This document shows, in pieces, positions 1-9,789 of a DNA stretch of 64,000 nucleotides. The position numbers were made by a program, and so were the translations under genes. Origin of the DNA: Sphingomonas psychrotolerans (GTDB taxonomy: Bacteria; Pseudomonadota; Alphaproteobacteria; Sphingomonadales; Sphingomonadaceae); assembly GCF_002796605.1 (NCBI RefSeq), contig NZ_CP024923.1, positions 2,232,001 to 2,296,000 on the forward strand, read 5' to 3'. Position 1 is the stretch's first letter. Each line of letters opens with the position of its first letter. Under the pieces are notes generated by a model, which was not told where the DNA came from, made no database searches, and was given only the letters and a program-made list of their open reading frames with translations.

Positions 1-1211
1 TGATCCTCAAGCCCGATCTCGACGCGGTGTGGGTCGATCCGTTCTCGGCGACGCCGATGCTGATCCTCGTCTGCGACGTGGTCGAGCCCTCGACCGGCGA
101 GCTCTATTCGCGCGATCCGCGCTCGACCGCCAAGCGCTCGGAGGCCTATCTCAAGACGCTCGGCATCGGCGACACCGTCTATGTCGGCCCCGAGGCCGAG
201 TTCTTCATGTTCGACGACGTCCGCTTCGAAAACAGCTATTCGACCTCGTATTACGCGATCGACGACATCGAACTGCCGGGCAATTCGGGCAAGGAATATG
301 AAGGCGGCAATCTCGGCCACCGTCCGCGCGCCAAGGGCGGCTATTTCCCCGTCGCGCCGGTCGACAGCGCGGTCGACATCCGCGGCGAGATGGTCGCAAC
401 GATGCTCGAAATGGGCCTGCCCTGCGACAAGCATCACCACGAAGTCGCCGCCGCGCAGCACGAGCTCGGCCTGACCTACGGCACGCTCGTCGAAACCGCC
501 GACCGCATGCAGATCTACAAGTACGTCGTGCATCAGGTCGCGCATGCCTATGGCAAGACCGCGACCTTCATGCCCAAGCCGATCAAGGAAGATAACGGCT
601 CGGGGATGCACACCCATATTTCGATCTGGGACAAGGGCAACCCGCTGTTCGCCGGCAACGGCTATGCGGGCCTCAGCGACATGTGCCTGTATTTCATCGG
701 CGGCGTGATCAAGCATGCCAAGTCGCTCAACGCCTTCACCAATCCGTCGACCAACAGCTACAAGCGGCTGGTCCCGGGCTATGAGGCGCCGGTGCTGCTC
801 GCGTATTCGAGCCGCAACCGCTCGGCTTCGTGCCGCATCCCTTATGGTGCGGGCAGCAAGGCCAAGCGCGTCGAGTTCCGCTTCCCAGATGCGCTCGCCA
901 ACCCATATCTCGCTTATGCGGCGCTGCTGATGGCCGGCCTCGACGGCATCCAGAACAAGATCCACCCGGGCGATCCGATGGACAAGAACCTGTACGATCT
1001 GCCGCCGGCGGAACTCGAGCAGGTCCCGACCGTGTGCGGCAGCTTGCGCGAAGCGCTCGACAGCCTCGAGGCCGACCAGGACTATCTGCTCAAGGGCGAC
1101 GTGTTCACCCGCGATCAGATCGCCGCCTATGTCGAGATCAAGCGCGGCGAAGTCGCCCGCTGGGAAATGACGCCGAGCCCGGTCGAATACGACATGTACT
1201 ACAGCTCGTAA
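1..1211 (+). CDS. glnA: Glutamine synthetase type I, 5'-truncated by the window edge
   Basis: ATP-dependent amidation of glutamate to glutamine, the main ammonia-assimilation step in the cytoplasm. The frame is open from base 3 and runs to the TAA at 1209-1211, so about the first 60-70 residues lie outside the window. Visible family motifs are the metal-binding EAEFF, the [10 protein letters not shown] active-site block, and a C-terminal NLYDLPPAE. The tyrosine in that last motif is the adenylylation site of the GSI-beta class, which suggests control by a GlnE adenylyltransferase. The GTG at 27 is internal and not a real start. A strong hairpin follows the stop. Confidence 0.97.
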   Translation, partial: ILKPDLDAVWVDPFSATPMLILVCDVVEPSTGELYSRDPRSTAKRSEAYLKTLGIGDTVYVGPEAEFFMFDDVRFENSYSTSYYAIDDIELPGNSGKEYEGGNLGHRPRAKGGYFPVAPVDSAVDIRGEMVATMLEMGLPCDKHHHEVAAAQHELGLTYGTLVETADRMQIYKYVVHQVAHAYGKTATFMPKPIKEDNGSGMHTHISIWDKGNPLFAGNGYAGLSDMCLYFIGGVIKHAKSLNAFTNPSTNSYKRLVPGYEAPVLLAYSSRNRSASCRIPYGAGSKAKRVEFRFPDALANPYLAYAALLMAGLDGIQNKIHPGDPMDKNLYDLPPAELEQVPTVCGSLREALDSLEADQDYLLKGDVFTRDQIAAYVEIKRGEVARWEMTPSPVEYDMYYSS

Positions 1212-1235
1212 TCTTCGAGCCTTAGACGAACGAAG

Positions 1236-1262
1236 CGCCCGGGCCGCAAGGTCCGGGCGTTT
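1236..1262 (+). terminator. Intrinsic terminator of glnA
   Basis: A 10-bp perfect GC stem (1236-1245 with 1250-1259, last pairs including one G-T) closes a GCAA tetraloop and is followed by TTT at 1260-1262. It lies 25 bases after the glnA stop. Confidence 0.8.
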
Positions 1263-1346
1263 GCGTTGTCCGGGTTGCAGCTTGCAACCGTCCTCGCCGG
1301 CCGCCATCTAGTCGCCATACCGGAAGTTCGAATCGGGAGAGGCGGG

Positions 1347-2771
1347 ATGCGCAGCAGTCTGAAGCACTATATCGACGGCGCTTGGGTCGAGAGCGATGGC
1401 GGCACCCGGCACGAAGTGATCAACCCGGCCACCGAGGCCGCCGTCAGCGAAATCACGCTCGGCTCCGCCGCCGATGTGGATAAGGCCGTCGCCGCAGCCA
1501 AGCGCGCGTTCGAAAGCTTCTCGCGCACCAGCGTCGACGAGCGCATCGCGCTGATCGAGCACGTCCTCGAAGCCTATAAGGCGCGCGCGGCCGACATGGC
1601 CGAAGCGATCAGCCTCGAAATGGGCGCGCCGCTCAGCCTCGCCAAAACCGCGCAGGTAGGCTCGGGCATCGGCCATCTGCTGTCCGCCGCGCGCGCGCTC
1701 AAGGAATTCCGGTTCGAGGAGCAGATCGGCAACAGCCTCGTAGTCCACGAAGCGATCGGCGTGGTGGCGCTGATCACCCCGTGGAACTGGCCGCTCAACC
1801 AGATCGTCTCCAAGGTCGCGCCCGCGCTCGCCGCGGGCTGCACGATGGTGCTCAAGCCCTCGGAGGAAGCGCCCGGCTGCGCCGCGATCTTCGCCGAAGT
1901 GATGGATGCCGCCGGCGTCCCCGCGGGCGTGTTCAACCTCGTCAACGGCGACGGCCCCGGCGTCGGCACTGCGCTGTCGCAGCACCGCGACGTCGACATG
2001 GTGAGCTTCACCGGCTCGACCCGCGCCGGCATACTCGTCGCGAAGAACGCCGCCGACACGGTCAAGCGCGTCCATCAGGAGCTCGGCGGCAAATCGCCTT
2101 CGCTGGTGCTCGAAAGCGCCGACCTGGCCAAGGCTGTGCCCGTGACTCTGTTCAGCGTGCTGATGAATTCGGGCCAGAGCTGCATCGCCCCTGCCCGCCT
2201 GCTGGTCCCGCGCCACTTGCAGGAGCAGGTCGCGGCAGCGGCTGCCGAGGTGATGAAGGCCACGCAATGCGGAGATCCTTCGGAAGAGGGCCGCCATATC
2301 GGCCCCGTCGTCAACAAGACCCAATGGGACAAGATCCAGGGGCTGATCGCCAAGGGGCTCGAGGAAGGCGCGAAGCTCGAAGCCGGGGGTCCCGGCCGGC
2401 CCGACGGCGTGGAAACCGGCTATTTCGTCAAGCCGACGCTCTTCTCCAATGTCCGCAACGACATGACGATCGCGCGTGAGGAGATCTTCGGGCCGGTGGT
2501 CACGATCATCCCGTACGAGGATGAGGAAGATGCGATCCGCATCGCCAACGACACCGATTACGGCCTGTCGGCAGTGGTGTTCGGCGACGCGGAGAGCGTC
2601 AGGCGGGTCGCCCCGCGGCTGCGCGCGGGCATGGTCTATGTCAATGGCGGCCAGCCCGATCCGAACCTGCCCTTCGGCGGCTACAAGCAATCGGGCAATG
2701 GCCGCGAGCATGGCAAGTTCGGGCTCGCCGAATTCCTCGAGGTCAAGTCGGTGGTCGGGGTCCTCGCCTAG
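1347..2771 (+). CDS. NAD(P)-dependent aldehyde dehydrogenase family protein
   Basis: Oxidises an aldehyde to a carboxylic acid; the substrate cannot be read from sequence. The ATG at 1347 is chosen because gggagagg lies just upstream and residue 2 onward matches the family start; an in-frame extension to 1266 would overlap the glnA terminator. The 474 residues show PWNWP at 145-149, FTGSTRAG at 221-228, the general base Glu in ELGGK (E245) and the catalytic Cys279 in NSGQSC, followed by the EEIFGPV cofactor motif. All catalytic residues are present. It stands alone, with its own start after the glnA terminator. Confidence 0.93.
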   Translation: MRSSLKHYIDGAWVESDGGTRHEVINPATEAAVSEITLGSAADVDKAVAAAKRAFESFSRTSVDERIALIEHVLEAYKARAADMAEAISLEMGAPLSLAKTAQVGSGIGHLLSAARALKEFRFEEQIGNSLVVHEAIGVVALITPWNWPLNQIVSKVAPALAAGCTMVLKPSEEAPGCAAIFAEVMDAAGVPAGVFNLVNGDGPGVGTALSQHRDVDMVSFTGSTRAGILVAKNAADTVKRVHQELGGKSPSLVLESADLAKAVPVTLFSVLMNSGQSCIAPARLLVPRHLQEQVAAAAAEVMKATQCGDPSEEGRHIGPVVNKTQWDKIQGLIAKGLEEGAKLEAGGPGRPDGVETGYFVKPTLFSNVRNDMTIAREEIFGPVVTIIPYEDEEDAIRIANDTDYGLSAVVFGDAESVRRVAPRLRAGMVYVNGGQPDPNLPFGGYKQSGNGREHGKFGLAEFLEVKSVVGVLA

Positions 2772-2826
2772 ATCGCAAAGCCCTGACGTGAACGGCTGAT
2801 AACGCCCCAGTAGCGGACATTGAAGC

Positions 2827-3291
2827 TCAGATGGCACGCCCCTCTTCACAGGCGGCCAGAGCATCGCGGGCGAGTTGATCGATGTGATCCTCTCCATCCG
2901 TGAAGTCGCGCAAGCTGTCGATTAAAGAAGGGTGTGCAACGACGGCAGCCGCTTCAAAGATCTGAAGGCAGACCGTCTCCTCTTGAAGTGCCGTAAGGAT
3001 GAGCGGCAGGGCCAGCGAAGGCTCCCGCTCGGCTATGCCTAAAATGGCCTCTCCGCGAACGTACGCGTCCTCATCGGCGGCGGCAGCGAACAAAGCCTGT
3101 CTGACCTCCTCCGTGTCCCGCTCTAGCTGCGCCAAGAGCAAGGTTGCCCAATCGCGGTTCGCTCGATCCGGGTCTCGGGTCATCTGGATGAGCCTCGCGA
3201 CATTCGCATCCCCGAGGCTCCCGATGAACGGCACCTCATCCCGCATAATCGCCTTCAGGAAATCCGATGGTGGTTCGTAACCTTCGCCCAT
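2827..3291 (-). CDS. HEAT-repeat-like protein of unknown function
   Basis: A 154-residue acidic, all-helical-looking protein with repeated helical pairs (around residues 30-140) of the kind seen in HEAT/PBS-lyase-type scaffold proteins, such as DEDAYVRGEAILGIAE. No catalytic motif or signal peptide is seen. The ATG at 3291 is preferred to a TTG twelve codons upstream. The gene is convergent with the aldehyde dehydrogenase gene. It could be an immunity-like or scaffolding protein, but nothing nearby supports a specific job. Confidence 0.6.
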   Translation of the reverse strand: MGEGYEPPSDFLKAIMRDEVPFIGSLGDANVARLIQMTRDPDRANRDWATLLLAQLERDTEEVRQALFAAAADEDAYVRGEAILGIAEREPSLALPLILTALQEETVCLQIFEAAAVVAHPSLIDSLRDFTDGEDHIDQLARDALAACEEGRAI

Positions 3292-3427
3292 AGCATCAGC
3301 CTGGCACACGAAGTGCGTCGGGCGCAAACGCTCGCCGACTTAGTCCCGTATCGGCTTTCCACCCAGTCTATGCCATGGCAGCTTCCGCCCCACTTGCTGC
3401 CATTCGCGTCGAAGGCCCTGATCACTT

Positions 3428-3796
3428 ATGGATTGGATGAAGCGACACATTCCGAAATCGATGGAAGATCACCGGGAGGTGCTTCGTCGTGTGGCTCGTG
3501 GCTGGATCATAGTTGGTTCGCTCATGGTTTTGTTTATCGGCGCAATCAGCATCGCCCATTTTTTCTACGGTGTGCCCATCCACAATCGGAATACCGGGCA
3601 ACCTTCGACGCCGGAGGAAACCCGCGCCGTTCTGCTTTTCATCAGCTCGGGCGGAGCCATTTTTGCTGCCATGGGTGCGGTTCTCTATTGGTGTATTGCG
3701 GAGGCGAAGATCTCACGGTTTTGGGTCAGAGCGACAATCGCAGTGATCGTGGGATACATCGGCATTATCGCCCTACATGGGCTTTCGCCGTCGTAA
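3428..3796 (+). CDS. Small three-helix membrane protein, unknown
   Basis: A 122-residue protein with a charged N terminus (MDWMKRHIPKSMEDHREVLR) followed by three hydrophobic segments at about 25-48, 65-88 and 97-116. No family is recognised. There is no good ribosome-binding site before the ATG at 3428; an ATG nine bases downstream is an alternative. Codon use is less GC-biased than in the housekeeping genes. Convergent with the MgtC-family gene. Confidence 0.5.
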   Translation: MDWMKRHIPKSMEDHREVLRRVARGWIIVGSLMVLFIGAISIAHFFYGVPIHNRNTGQPSTPEETRAVLLFISSGGAIFAAMGAVLYWCIAEAKISRFWVRATIAVIVGYIGIIALHGLSPS

Positions 3797-3885
3797 CTCT
3801 CCATTTGGGCAGAACGGCAGCTTCCCACCAGAAGAAGACCTTGCTGCTCCGACGTGGCGGATCCCGGCCCCAAGGTAATCGCACA

Positions 3886-4365
3886 TCAGTCGATCGCGTC
3901 GGAAGTCTTGTCGTCAGCGGAGGCGACGAGCGCGCTCCGCTTTAGTGGCGACAATAGGTGAAGGGTGATCAGGGTCACCAGCGCAAGCATCACCGCGACG
4001 TCTATGCTGCCAAGGCCCACCGCGGTCCCGATTGCTCCGGTTATCCAAAGGCTCGCCGCAGTCGCGGTTCCCTTGACCGAATCCTTCAGACGCAGGATCG
4101 CCCCGCCGCCGATAAACCCCATGCCGGTAATCAGCCCTTCGACGATCCGGGCCATCGCCTCAGGGCTCTGCGCGGTCACCGATTCCGCCGCCTGAATGAA
4201 CCCGCAGGTGGCAACGGCGACCAGAGGAAAGGTCCTCAGCCCGGCGCTGCGTTCCTCTCGCTCCCGATTCCAGCCGATTGGAAACGCGAGAACATAGGCG
4301 ATGCCCATCGCGATGAAATGAGGAACAGGGTTGAAAGAGCCACTGGCAAAGATTTGCGCAAACAT
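3886..4365 (-). CDS. MgtC/SapB family membrane protein
   Basis: Members of this family are inner-membrane proteins that modulate ion or Mg homeostasis and F-ATPase activity; only some are true virulence MgtCs. The 159 residues have the family signature with IGWNREREERSAGLRT after the first helix, the LITGMGFIGGGAIL block near the middle, then TATAASLWITGAIGTAVGLG. Four hydrophobic helices are visible. It lacks the long C-terminal soluble domain of Salmonella MgtC, so it is the short SapB-like form. The ATG at 4365 has only a weak ribosome-binding site. Confidence 0.88.
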   Translation of the reverse strand: MFAQIFASGSFNPVPHFIAMGIAYVLAFPIGWNREREERSAGLRTFPLVAVATCGFIQAAESVTAQSPEAMARIVEGLITGMGFIGGGAILRLKDSVKGTATAASLWITGAIGTAVGLGSIDVAVMLALVTLITLHLLSPLKRSALVASADDKTSDAID

Positions 4366-4779
4366 CGCCGCACCATATCCATAGCTTGCGGATTTGCCAC
4401 ATTCGCGGCTGTCGCGGTCCGCCAGTCCATGTCGCGGGTCCGACGGCCGGATCGAGTATCCCCCGGAGGGTGCGGGAAGCGCCGGGCCATGCTTGCAATG
4501 TAGGATTTCGTCTGCTTGCCCAGGGCGGTCGGCGTCGCCGGCCTGCTCTTTGACATCGTCGGACCGAACGCATTACGCGATCCCGCAACGCGCGTGGCGC
4601 AGGCTGCCTTGGCGCGCTTGACTAGCGGTGCGCGTGACCTTCGCATCGCGTCGCCTCACGGACGCGGACGATATCGAGTCAACTTCGTCTTGATTTTTAT
4701 TGTTATAAATCAGTATCTTAATAGAAGTTGACTCCTCGGAAAATCAGCCAGCGAGTCAAGCAGGGAGTCAACTTTCGGC
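4366..4779. other. 414-base gap without a recognisable gene
   Basis: No frame here has family-like sequence. The first part presumably holds the promoter of the minus-strand MgtC-family gene. Bases about 4675-4780 are unusually AT-rich for this genome and hold the GAGTCAA repeat cluster described separately. I see no complete RNA gene. Confidence 0.5.
4676..4776. repeat. Cluster of GAGTCAA repeats and an 11-bp inverted repeat (four GANTC sites)
   Basis: GAGTCAACTTC at 4676-4686 and its perfect inverse GAAGTTGACTC at 4724-4734 enclose a 37-base AT-rich loop. GAGTCAAG follows at 4753-4760 and GAGTCAACTTTC at 4765-4776. Each copy contains a GANTC site, the CcrM methylation target in alphaproteobacteria. 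The role is unknown; it lies downstream of the GH28 gene and upstream of the MgtC-family gene. Confidence 0.55.
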
Positions 4780-6366
4780 CTAAAAGCTCCCCGAGACCGG
4801 CCCGTCAACCACCCGGTCCTTCAGCCACCGGTTTCCCGTGCTGCGGAAGCCGACGACCTTTTCCAGCGAGAAAGCCGGCCCCTTGGGCACCCGCACGCCG
4901 GTAAAGTCGGCGTCCTCGACATCCTCGAGCCGGAACGCCGGGCGCGGATCCGGCGCCACCACTGCGACCTCGACGTCGCGCATCTCGATGCGGCGCGCGT
5001 GGCGGATGAAGAAGCCGGTCGCGGGCAGATCGCCGAACATCGTCGCTTCGGGATAGCCGAGTTCCGCCTCGGGCGGCGTCAACCCAGCCATCGCAGCGGG
5101 CGCGCCGCCGACATGCTGCAGATAGATGTTGGACAGCCGGACATCCTCGATCGGATGATCGGCCAGCCCCGCGATCACCGAGGGCAACAGGTTCGCGCCC
5201 GAGCTGACGACATTCTGGATCAATATCCGCTTCATCGTCCCGATCGGCCGCCCCGCCGGCCCGCGCATCCTTTTGCCCAGCCGCAGGAAGAACGGTGCGT
5301 TGACGATCCCGCGCATCGTCAGGTTCGAGACGGTGACGTCCTCGACCATGCCGCCGTCCACTGTCTGGAACGCCAGCCCGCGGCTGTCCTCGAAGATGCA
5401 ATTGGTGATCGTGATGTTGCGGAAGCCGCCATTGGTCTCGGTGCCGAACTTGATCCGGCCGTGAATGTCCTTGGCGAATTCGGCCGGCATCTTCTTCCAG
5501 CTCCCGTCGAGCACCGAGCCGACCTGGTAATTGCCGGTCACGAGGCAGTTCGAGATGGTGACGTTCTCGGTCACTCGGGGATAGCCGAGCGCATAGCTGC
5601 TCTTGGGGCAGATCGCGTCGTCCCACGGCGAATTGACCGTGCAGTTCGAGACACGGACATTCTTGCAGCAGTCGATGTCGAAACCGTCGCGATTGGTGTC
5701 GACGAGGACGTTGTCGATCGTCAGATTGTCGACGCCGGTGGCGAGCAAGGCGAACCAGCCGCCTTCGAGGATCTTGAAGTCGCTGAGCGTCACGTTGCGG
5801 CAATTCTTGAGCGCGATCGCCTTGTTGCCGGTGCCGGGGCCGTTGGGATCCTTGAGCCACGCGTCCTTGCCGTCGCCGCGGCCGAGCCCCTTGCCCCAGA
5901 TCAGCCCCTGCCCGGTGACCGCCACATCGTGGAGCCCCTCGCCCCAGATCAGGCTGTTGCGCCAATGGCTGTGCCCGAAATCCTGAAAGGTCGAGATCGC
6001 CGGGTCGATCGGCTCGGCGAGGTCATAGCCGCCGCGGCCGTCCTGCGGCGCCGGCGCGGCGAGGATCGTCGCGCCATTGTCGAGATGCAGCGTGACCTTG
6101 CTCTTCAGCCGGATGGTGTAGCTGGCCCAGATGCCCGCGGGAAACCACACCGTCCCGCCGCCGCGTGCCGCCGCATGGTCGATCGCCTTGTTGATCGCAG
6201 GGGTGTCGATCGCGACGCCGTCGCCCTTCGCCCCGAAATCGCGCACGTCGATCCAGCCGCGGGCGCGCTCGGCCTCGCTCAACGCGGCCCGCGCCGATCG
6301 TCCGACGAAAAACGCCGCCGCACCGATCGTGCCACCGAGAAGCAATCTACGCCGATCGAGGGTCAT
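4780..6366 (-). CDS. Exported GH28 family polygalacturonase-like glycoside hydrolase
   Basis: Hydrolyses alpha-1,4-linked galacturonan or a related pectic backbone, probably in the periplasm. The 528-residue product starts with a Tat-type signal (RRRLLLGG then a hydrophobic stretch, cleavage near ARA at 25-28), then the usual VRDFGAKGDG at 41-50. The right-handed beta-helix carries the GH28 active-site blocks NRDGFDID (225-232), WDDAICPKS (248-256) and RIKFGTE (304-310). The classic GHG histidine motif is not obvious, as in several non-polygalacturonase GH28 members. The ATG at 6366 has gggag upstream; an open extension to 6465 would overlap the receptor gene. Same strand as, and 50 bases downstream of, the receptor remnant. 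Confidence 0.9.
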   Translation of the reverse strand: MTLDRRRLLLGGTIGAAAFFVGRSARAALSEAERARGWIDVRDFGAKGDGVAIDTPAINKAIDHAAARGGGTVWFPAGIWASYTIRLKSKVTLHLDNGATILAAPAPQDGRGGYDLAEPIDPAISTFQDFGHSHWRNSLIWGEGLHDVAVTGQGLIWGKGLGRGDGKDAWLKDPNGPGTGNKAIALKNCRNVTLSDFKILEGGWFALLATGVDNLTIDNVLVDTNRDGFDIDCCKNVRVSNCTVNSPWDDAICPKSSYALGYPRVTENVTISNCLVTGNYQVGSVLDGSWKKMPAEFAKDIHGRIKFGTETNGGFRNITITNCIFEDSRGLAFQTVDGGMVEDVTVSNLTMRGIVNAPFFLRLGKRMRGPAGRPIGTMKRILIQNVVSSGANLLPSVIAGLADHPIEDVRLSNIYLQHVGGAPAAMAGLTPPEAELGYPEATMFGDLPATGFFIRHARRIEMRDVEVAVVAPDPRPAFRLEDVEDADFTGVRVPKGPAFSLEKVVGFRSTGNRWLKDRVVDGPVSGSF

Positions 6367-6415
6367 CCGATGCTCCCGTGCGGGGCCGGCGCCATGAAGC
6401 GCCGGCCCGCCCCTT

Positions 6416-9061
6416 TTAGAACTTGAACGTGGCGCCGAGGAAGAACTCGCTGCCGAGCACGTCATAGGTCGCCGACCAGGTATTGGCGTTCGGCCCCTGC
6501 GTGGTGACCGGCGGCATGTTGCCGGTGACGTTGTTGACTCCGCCGAACACCTCGACCTTGTCGTTCACGTCGAGATCGAACGAGACGTCGAAATAATTCT
6601 GCGCGGCAAGCGTCGGATAGGCGATGCTCGACAGCGCCGGCGCCGAGGCCGAACCCTGCCGGGTCGGCACGATGTAGCGATCGGTGGTCACCTTGCCGAT
6701 ATAGCGATGGCGCAGGCTGAGGCTGAGATCGTTCATGTTCCACGTCACGCGGCTGATCCCGCGCCAGTTCGGCAGCGGCTGGCCGCAGGTCGGGCCGAAC
6801 GATCCCGCGCAGTAATTCTTGATGTTCGGGAAGGCCTCGACCGGAGTTGAGGTGAAGTCATGCAGATACGTGACGTTGGTGCTCATATCGAACGAGCTGG
6901 TGCCGCCGAACGGATTGAATCCTACATCGAAATGATAGCGCGCGGCGAAGTCGATGCCCGAGGTACGCAGCGCTCCGGTATTCGCGTTGCGGATCTGCGC
7001 GACATAGGGGTCGTTGATCTCGCCGGTCGTCGGGCTGCGGTTGATCGCCTGGCAGAACTCGCTGCCCGCATCCTGAAGGACGTTGTAGCAGAGGTTGAGC
7101 GTGTTCTGGAGGCCGCCGCCCAGCGCCGCGATCGCGCCCTTGAGCGTGATGTTGAAATAGTCGACGCTGATGCTGAGCCGCGGCGCGAACCGCGGGGTGA
7201 ACACTACGCCCACCGTGTAGGTGTCGGACTTCTCGGCGCCGAGATTGGCGTTTCCGCCGAAATCGGCCGGGAAGATCGTGTTGGGCTGCACACCGGCGCC
7301 GAACACCTGCACCGCCGGCACGCCAGTAGCGATGCACACTGCCCGGACGGCTGCGGTCTGCTGCGCGGCGGGCGCACGGCTCGAGCATGGGTCGGTCGCG
7401 ACGCTCACCACCCGCGTCGTCCCGCCGAACAATTCGCCGACATTCGGCGCGCGGATCGCCCGCTGATATTGGCCGCGGAACGCGATGTCGGGGCTCACCT
7501 TCCAGTCGACCCCGCCCAGATAGGTCCACACGCCGCCGATCCCGTCGAGATTATAGTCGGAGTAACGGAAGGCGCCGTTGGCGACGAGGCTGTCGATCAG
7601 CGGTGTATCGTGGATCAGCGGCACGCGGACTTCGCCGAACACTTCCTTGACCGTGACGCTGCCCTTGGTCGAGAGTCCGGGATTGAAGCCGGCGACGTCG
7701 CCCGACGACAGATAGGCGTCGGGCGAGAAGGTCGCGCTGGTCTTGCGCCATTCGCCGCCGACCGAGAAGCCGAGCGGTCCGGCGGGCAGCGCGATCAGGT
7801 CGCCGGTCAGGCTCCCCTGCGCGACTTGCTGAGTGGCGACGGTGCGGTTGGTCGCGCCGATCGCGATCGCGCTGATGCAGGCTTGCGAGATGTTCTGCCC
7901 GAAGATGTTGCACACCGGTGCGGCGCCGCCGGCCGAGAGCAACGACGCCTGCAGCCGGCTGCGCGACAGCGCGTTCTGGAGCTGCAGCGTGTTCTCGCTG
8001 CGCGAGTGGGTGTAATAGAGGTCGAATTTCAGGTTGCTCAGCATGCTGTCCGACACGCTGCCGATATCCCCGCGGATGCCCCAGGCACCGCGATAGACGT
8101 TGCGGGTCTCGGTCGCCTTGCGCGGGCCCACCTCGACATAGCGCCGCCCTGCGGTGACCAGTGCGAGTCCGTCGCCCGCCACCGTGGTGCGCGTCGCCGT
8201 GCCGCTGGTCACCGTGATCGTGCCGGTCTCGGCAAGGTCGAGCTGGCGGAATACCTCGCGCAGCTGGGGCGTGAGATAGGGGTTGTTGACGTTGAACAAG
8301 GTCGGCGAGCCGACATTGGTCGGCGCCAGCCGCGCGGCGACCTTATTGCGCGAGTAATGCAGCTCCATATAGGCAGTGATGTTGTCGCTCAGGTCGTAAT
8401 GGCCGAAGCTGTTGACCATCCAGCGCTCCTGCGGCTGGATCAGGTAATTGTCGGGGCCGAGGTTGAAATCGTCCTGCGGGGTGATCGCGGGACGCGCCGC
8501 GCTACCGAGGTTGTTGAAGGTGAAACCGCGCGAGCCGAGCCCGCTCAGTCCGGCAGCCGCATAAGCCGCGTTGAGCGCGGCGTTGGCTCCGCCCGCAGCC
8601 GGGATACCCGAGAAGCGGCCATTGGGGATATCGCCCGACCCGCCGGCGAGGAAGCCGAGCTCGCCGCCGGCACTGGTGCAGGTCTGCCCACCGGGCACCG
8701 CGAAGGGCGCGCCTGACGTGTCGCGCCCGCCCGAGCCGGGAACCGTGCAGCCGTCCGACAGCGATTCATACGCGAAGTCGCCACGCTCACCGCGAGTGAT
8801 GCTGTTGCGCATCAGATAATTGCCTGAGACGACGATATTGCCGCGGCCATCGGCGAAGTTGGTGCCCGCAGTCAGGTCGACATTGTAGACCGGCGTTCCG
8901 GTCGGATAGTCGACATTGAGCTGCATACGCGTCTCGACGCCCTGGAAGTCGTCGCGGGTGATGAAGTTGACCACGCCGGTGATCGCGTCCGACCCGTAGA
9001 CCGCCGACGAGCCGCCAGTGACGATCTCGGTCCGCTCGATCAGCGTCGAGGGGAAACGATC
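6416..9061 (-). pseudogene. TonB-dependent outer-membrane receptor, 5' end lost
   Basis: Receptor of the oligosaccharide-uptake type, here probably for pectin fragments because GH28 and GH105 genes flank it. The beta-barrel is intact to the terminal GATFKF, and the distal plug is present (IERTEIVTGGSSAVYGSDA, then TGVVNFITR). The signal peptide, TonB box and first half of the plug, roughly 150 or more residues, are absent. Homology begins near 9055, and the frame meets a TAA at 9074-9076. No ATG lies in the open part; the first possible start is a GTG at 8974, inside the plug. The break lies within the last codons of the PP2C gene. It is almost certainly non-functional as a transporter. Confidence 0.88.
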
Positions 9062-9789
9062 ACGAAACTGATGTTATCGCTACCGTCTCTTTCAAGGGCA
9101 TCGCCGAGAATCCGGTCCGCGACGCAGGGATCGGTCGAGTCGAATTCGGCAGGTATTTCGGGATCGAACGAACGACTGAGACCATCCGAGCAGAGCAGCA
9201 GAACCTCACCTCTCTCCACTCGAAACGACATGGTCTCCACTTCGACGCGGCTGTCGACCCCCAGAGCACGCGTGATCACATGGCCCTGCGGATGGCGCGC
9301 CGCCTGCTCGCGATCGATCAGGCCTTGATCGATCAGCTGCTGGACGAGGCTGTGATCGCGGGTGACCTGGTGCCAGCCGGCGGCGCGCGCGCGATAGGCG
9401 CGACTGTCGCCCGCCCAGAAGATATGCGCCTCACCCTCCGCAATGTGCAGCACGACGATCGTCGAACCGATGATGCCCCCCACGCCCTCTCCGCGTGCGA
9501 GGATATCCTCGTTCGCGCGTTCGAGCGCGGCGAGGATCGCTGCTCCGGTGATTGCGATGGGAGCATCGGCGAGGTTTCGAAGCGCTGCGATCGCCAGATC
9601 GGCCGCGATGTCGCCGCCGCGATGCCCCCCCATCCCGTCCGCCACGGCCCATAGAGCGCGATCAGGCCGGTCGAGGACGCGATCCTCATTGACCTGACGC
9701 ACGCGCCCGACATGGCTTCGTGATATCGAGCGGAATGGCTCGGGGAATGGCTCTCGGGAGCCGCCTGAGTTCGCCAGGCTGATTCTCAC
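9040..9789 (-). CDS. PP2C-family Ser/Thr protein phosphatase (PppA/Stp-like)
   Basis: Metal-dependent dephosphorylation of phosphoserine/threonine, presumably reversing the neighbouring kinase. All PP2C blocks are present in 249 residues: RQVNEDR (31-37), ADGMGGHRGG (50-59), GSTIVV, AGDSRAY, TRDHSLVQQL, CSDGLS and DNISFVIV at the end. The GTG start at 9789 overlaps the FHA gene stop as GTGA. Only SPRR follows the conserved end, and those codons already overlap the truncated receptor sequence, so the native C terminus may have been replaced at the rearrangement. In type VI secretion clusters PppA has this role, but no secretion structural gene is in the window. Confidence 0.92.
   Translation of the reverse strand: MRISLANSGGSREPFPEPFRSISRSHVGRVRQVNEDRVLDRPDRALWAVADGMGGHRGGDIAADLAIAALRNLADAPIAITGAAILAALERANEDILARGEGVGGIIGSTIVVLHIAEGEAHIFWAGDSRAYRARAAGWHQVTRDHSLVQQLIDQGLIDREQAARHPQGHVITRALGVDSRVEVETMSFRVERGEVLLLCSDGLSRSFDPEIPAEFDSTDPCVADRILGDALERDGSDNISFVIVSPRR

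Noticed and set aside
3313..3945. A 210-codon frame overlapping the small membrane protein gene
   Set aside because: Composition is not protein-like (His, Ser, Arg rich); the overlapping frame has proper membrane helices.
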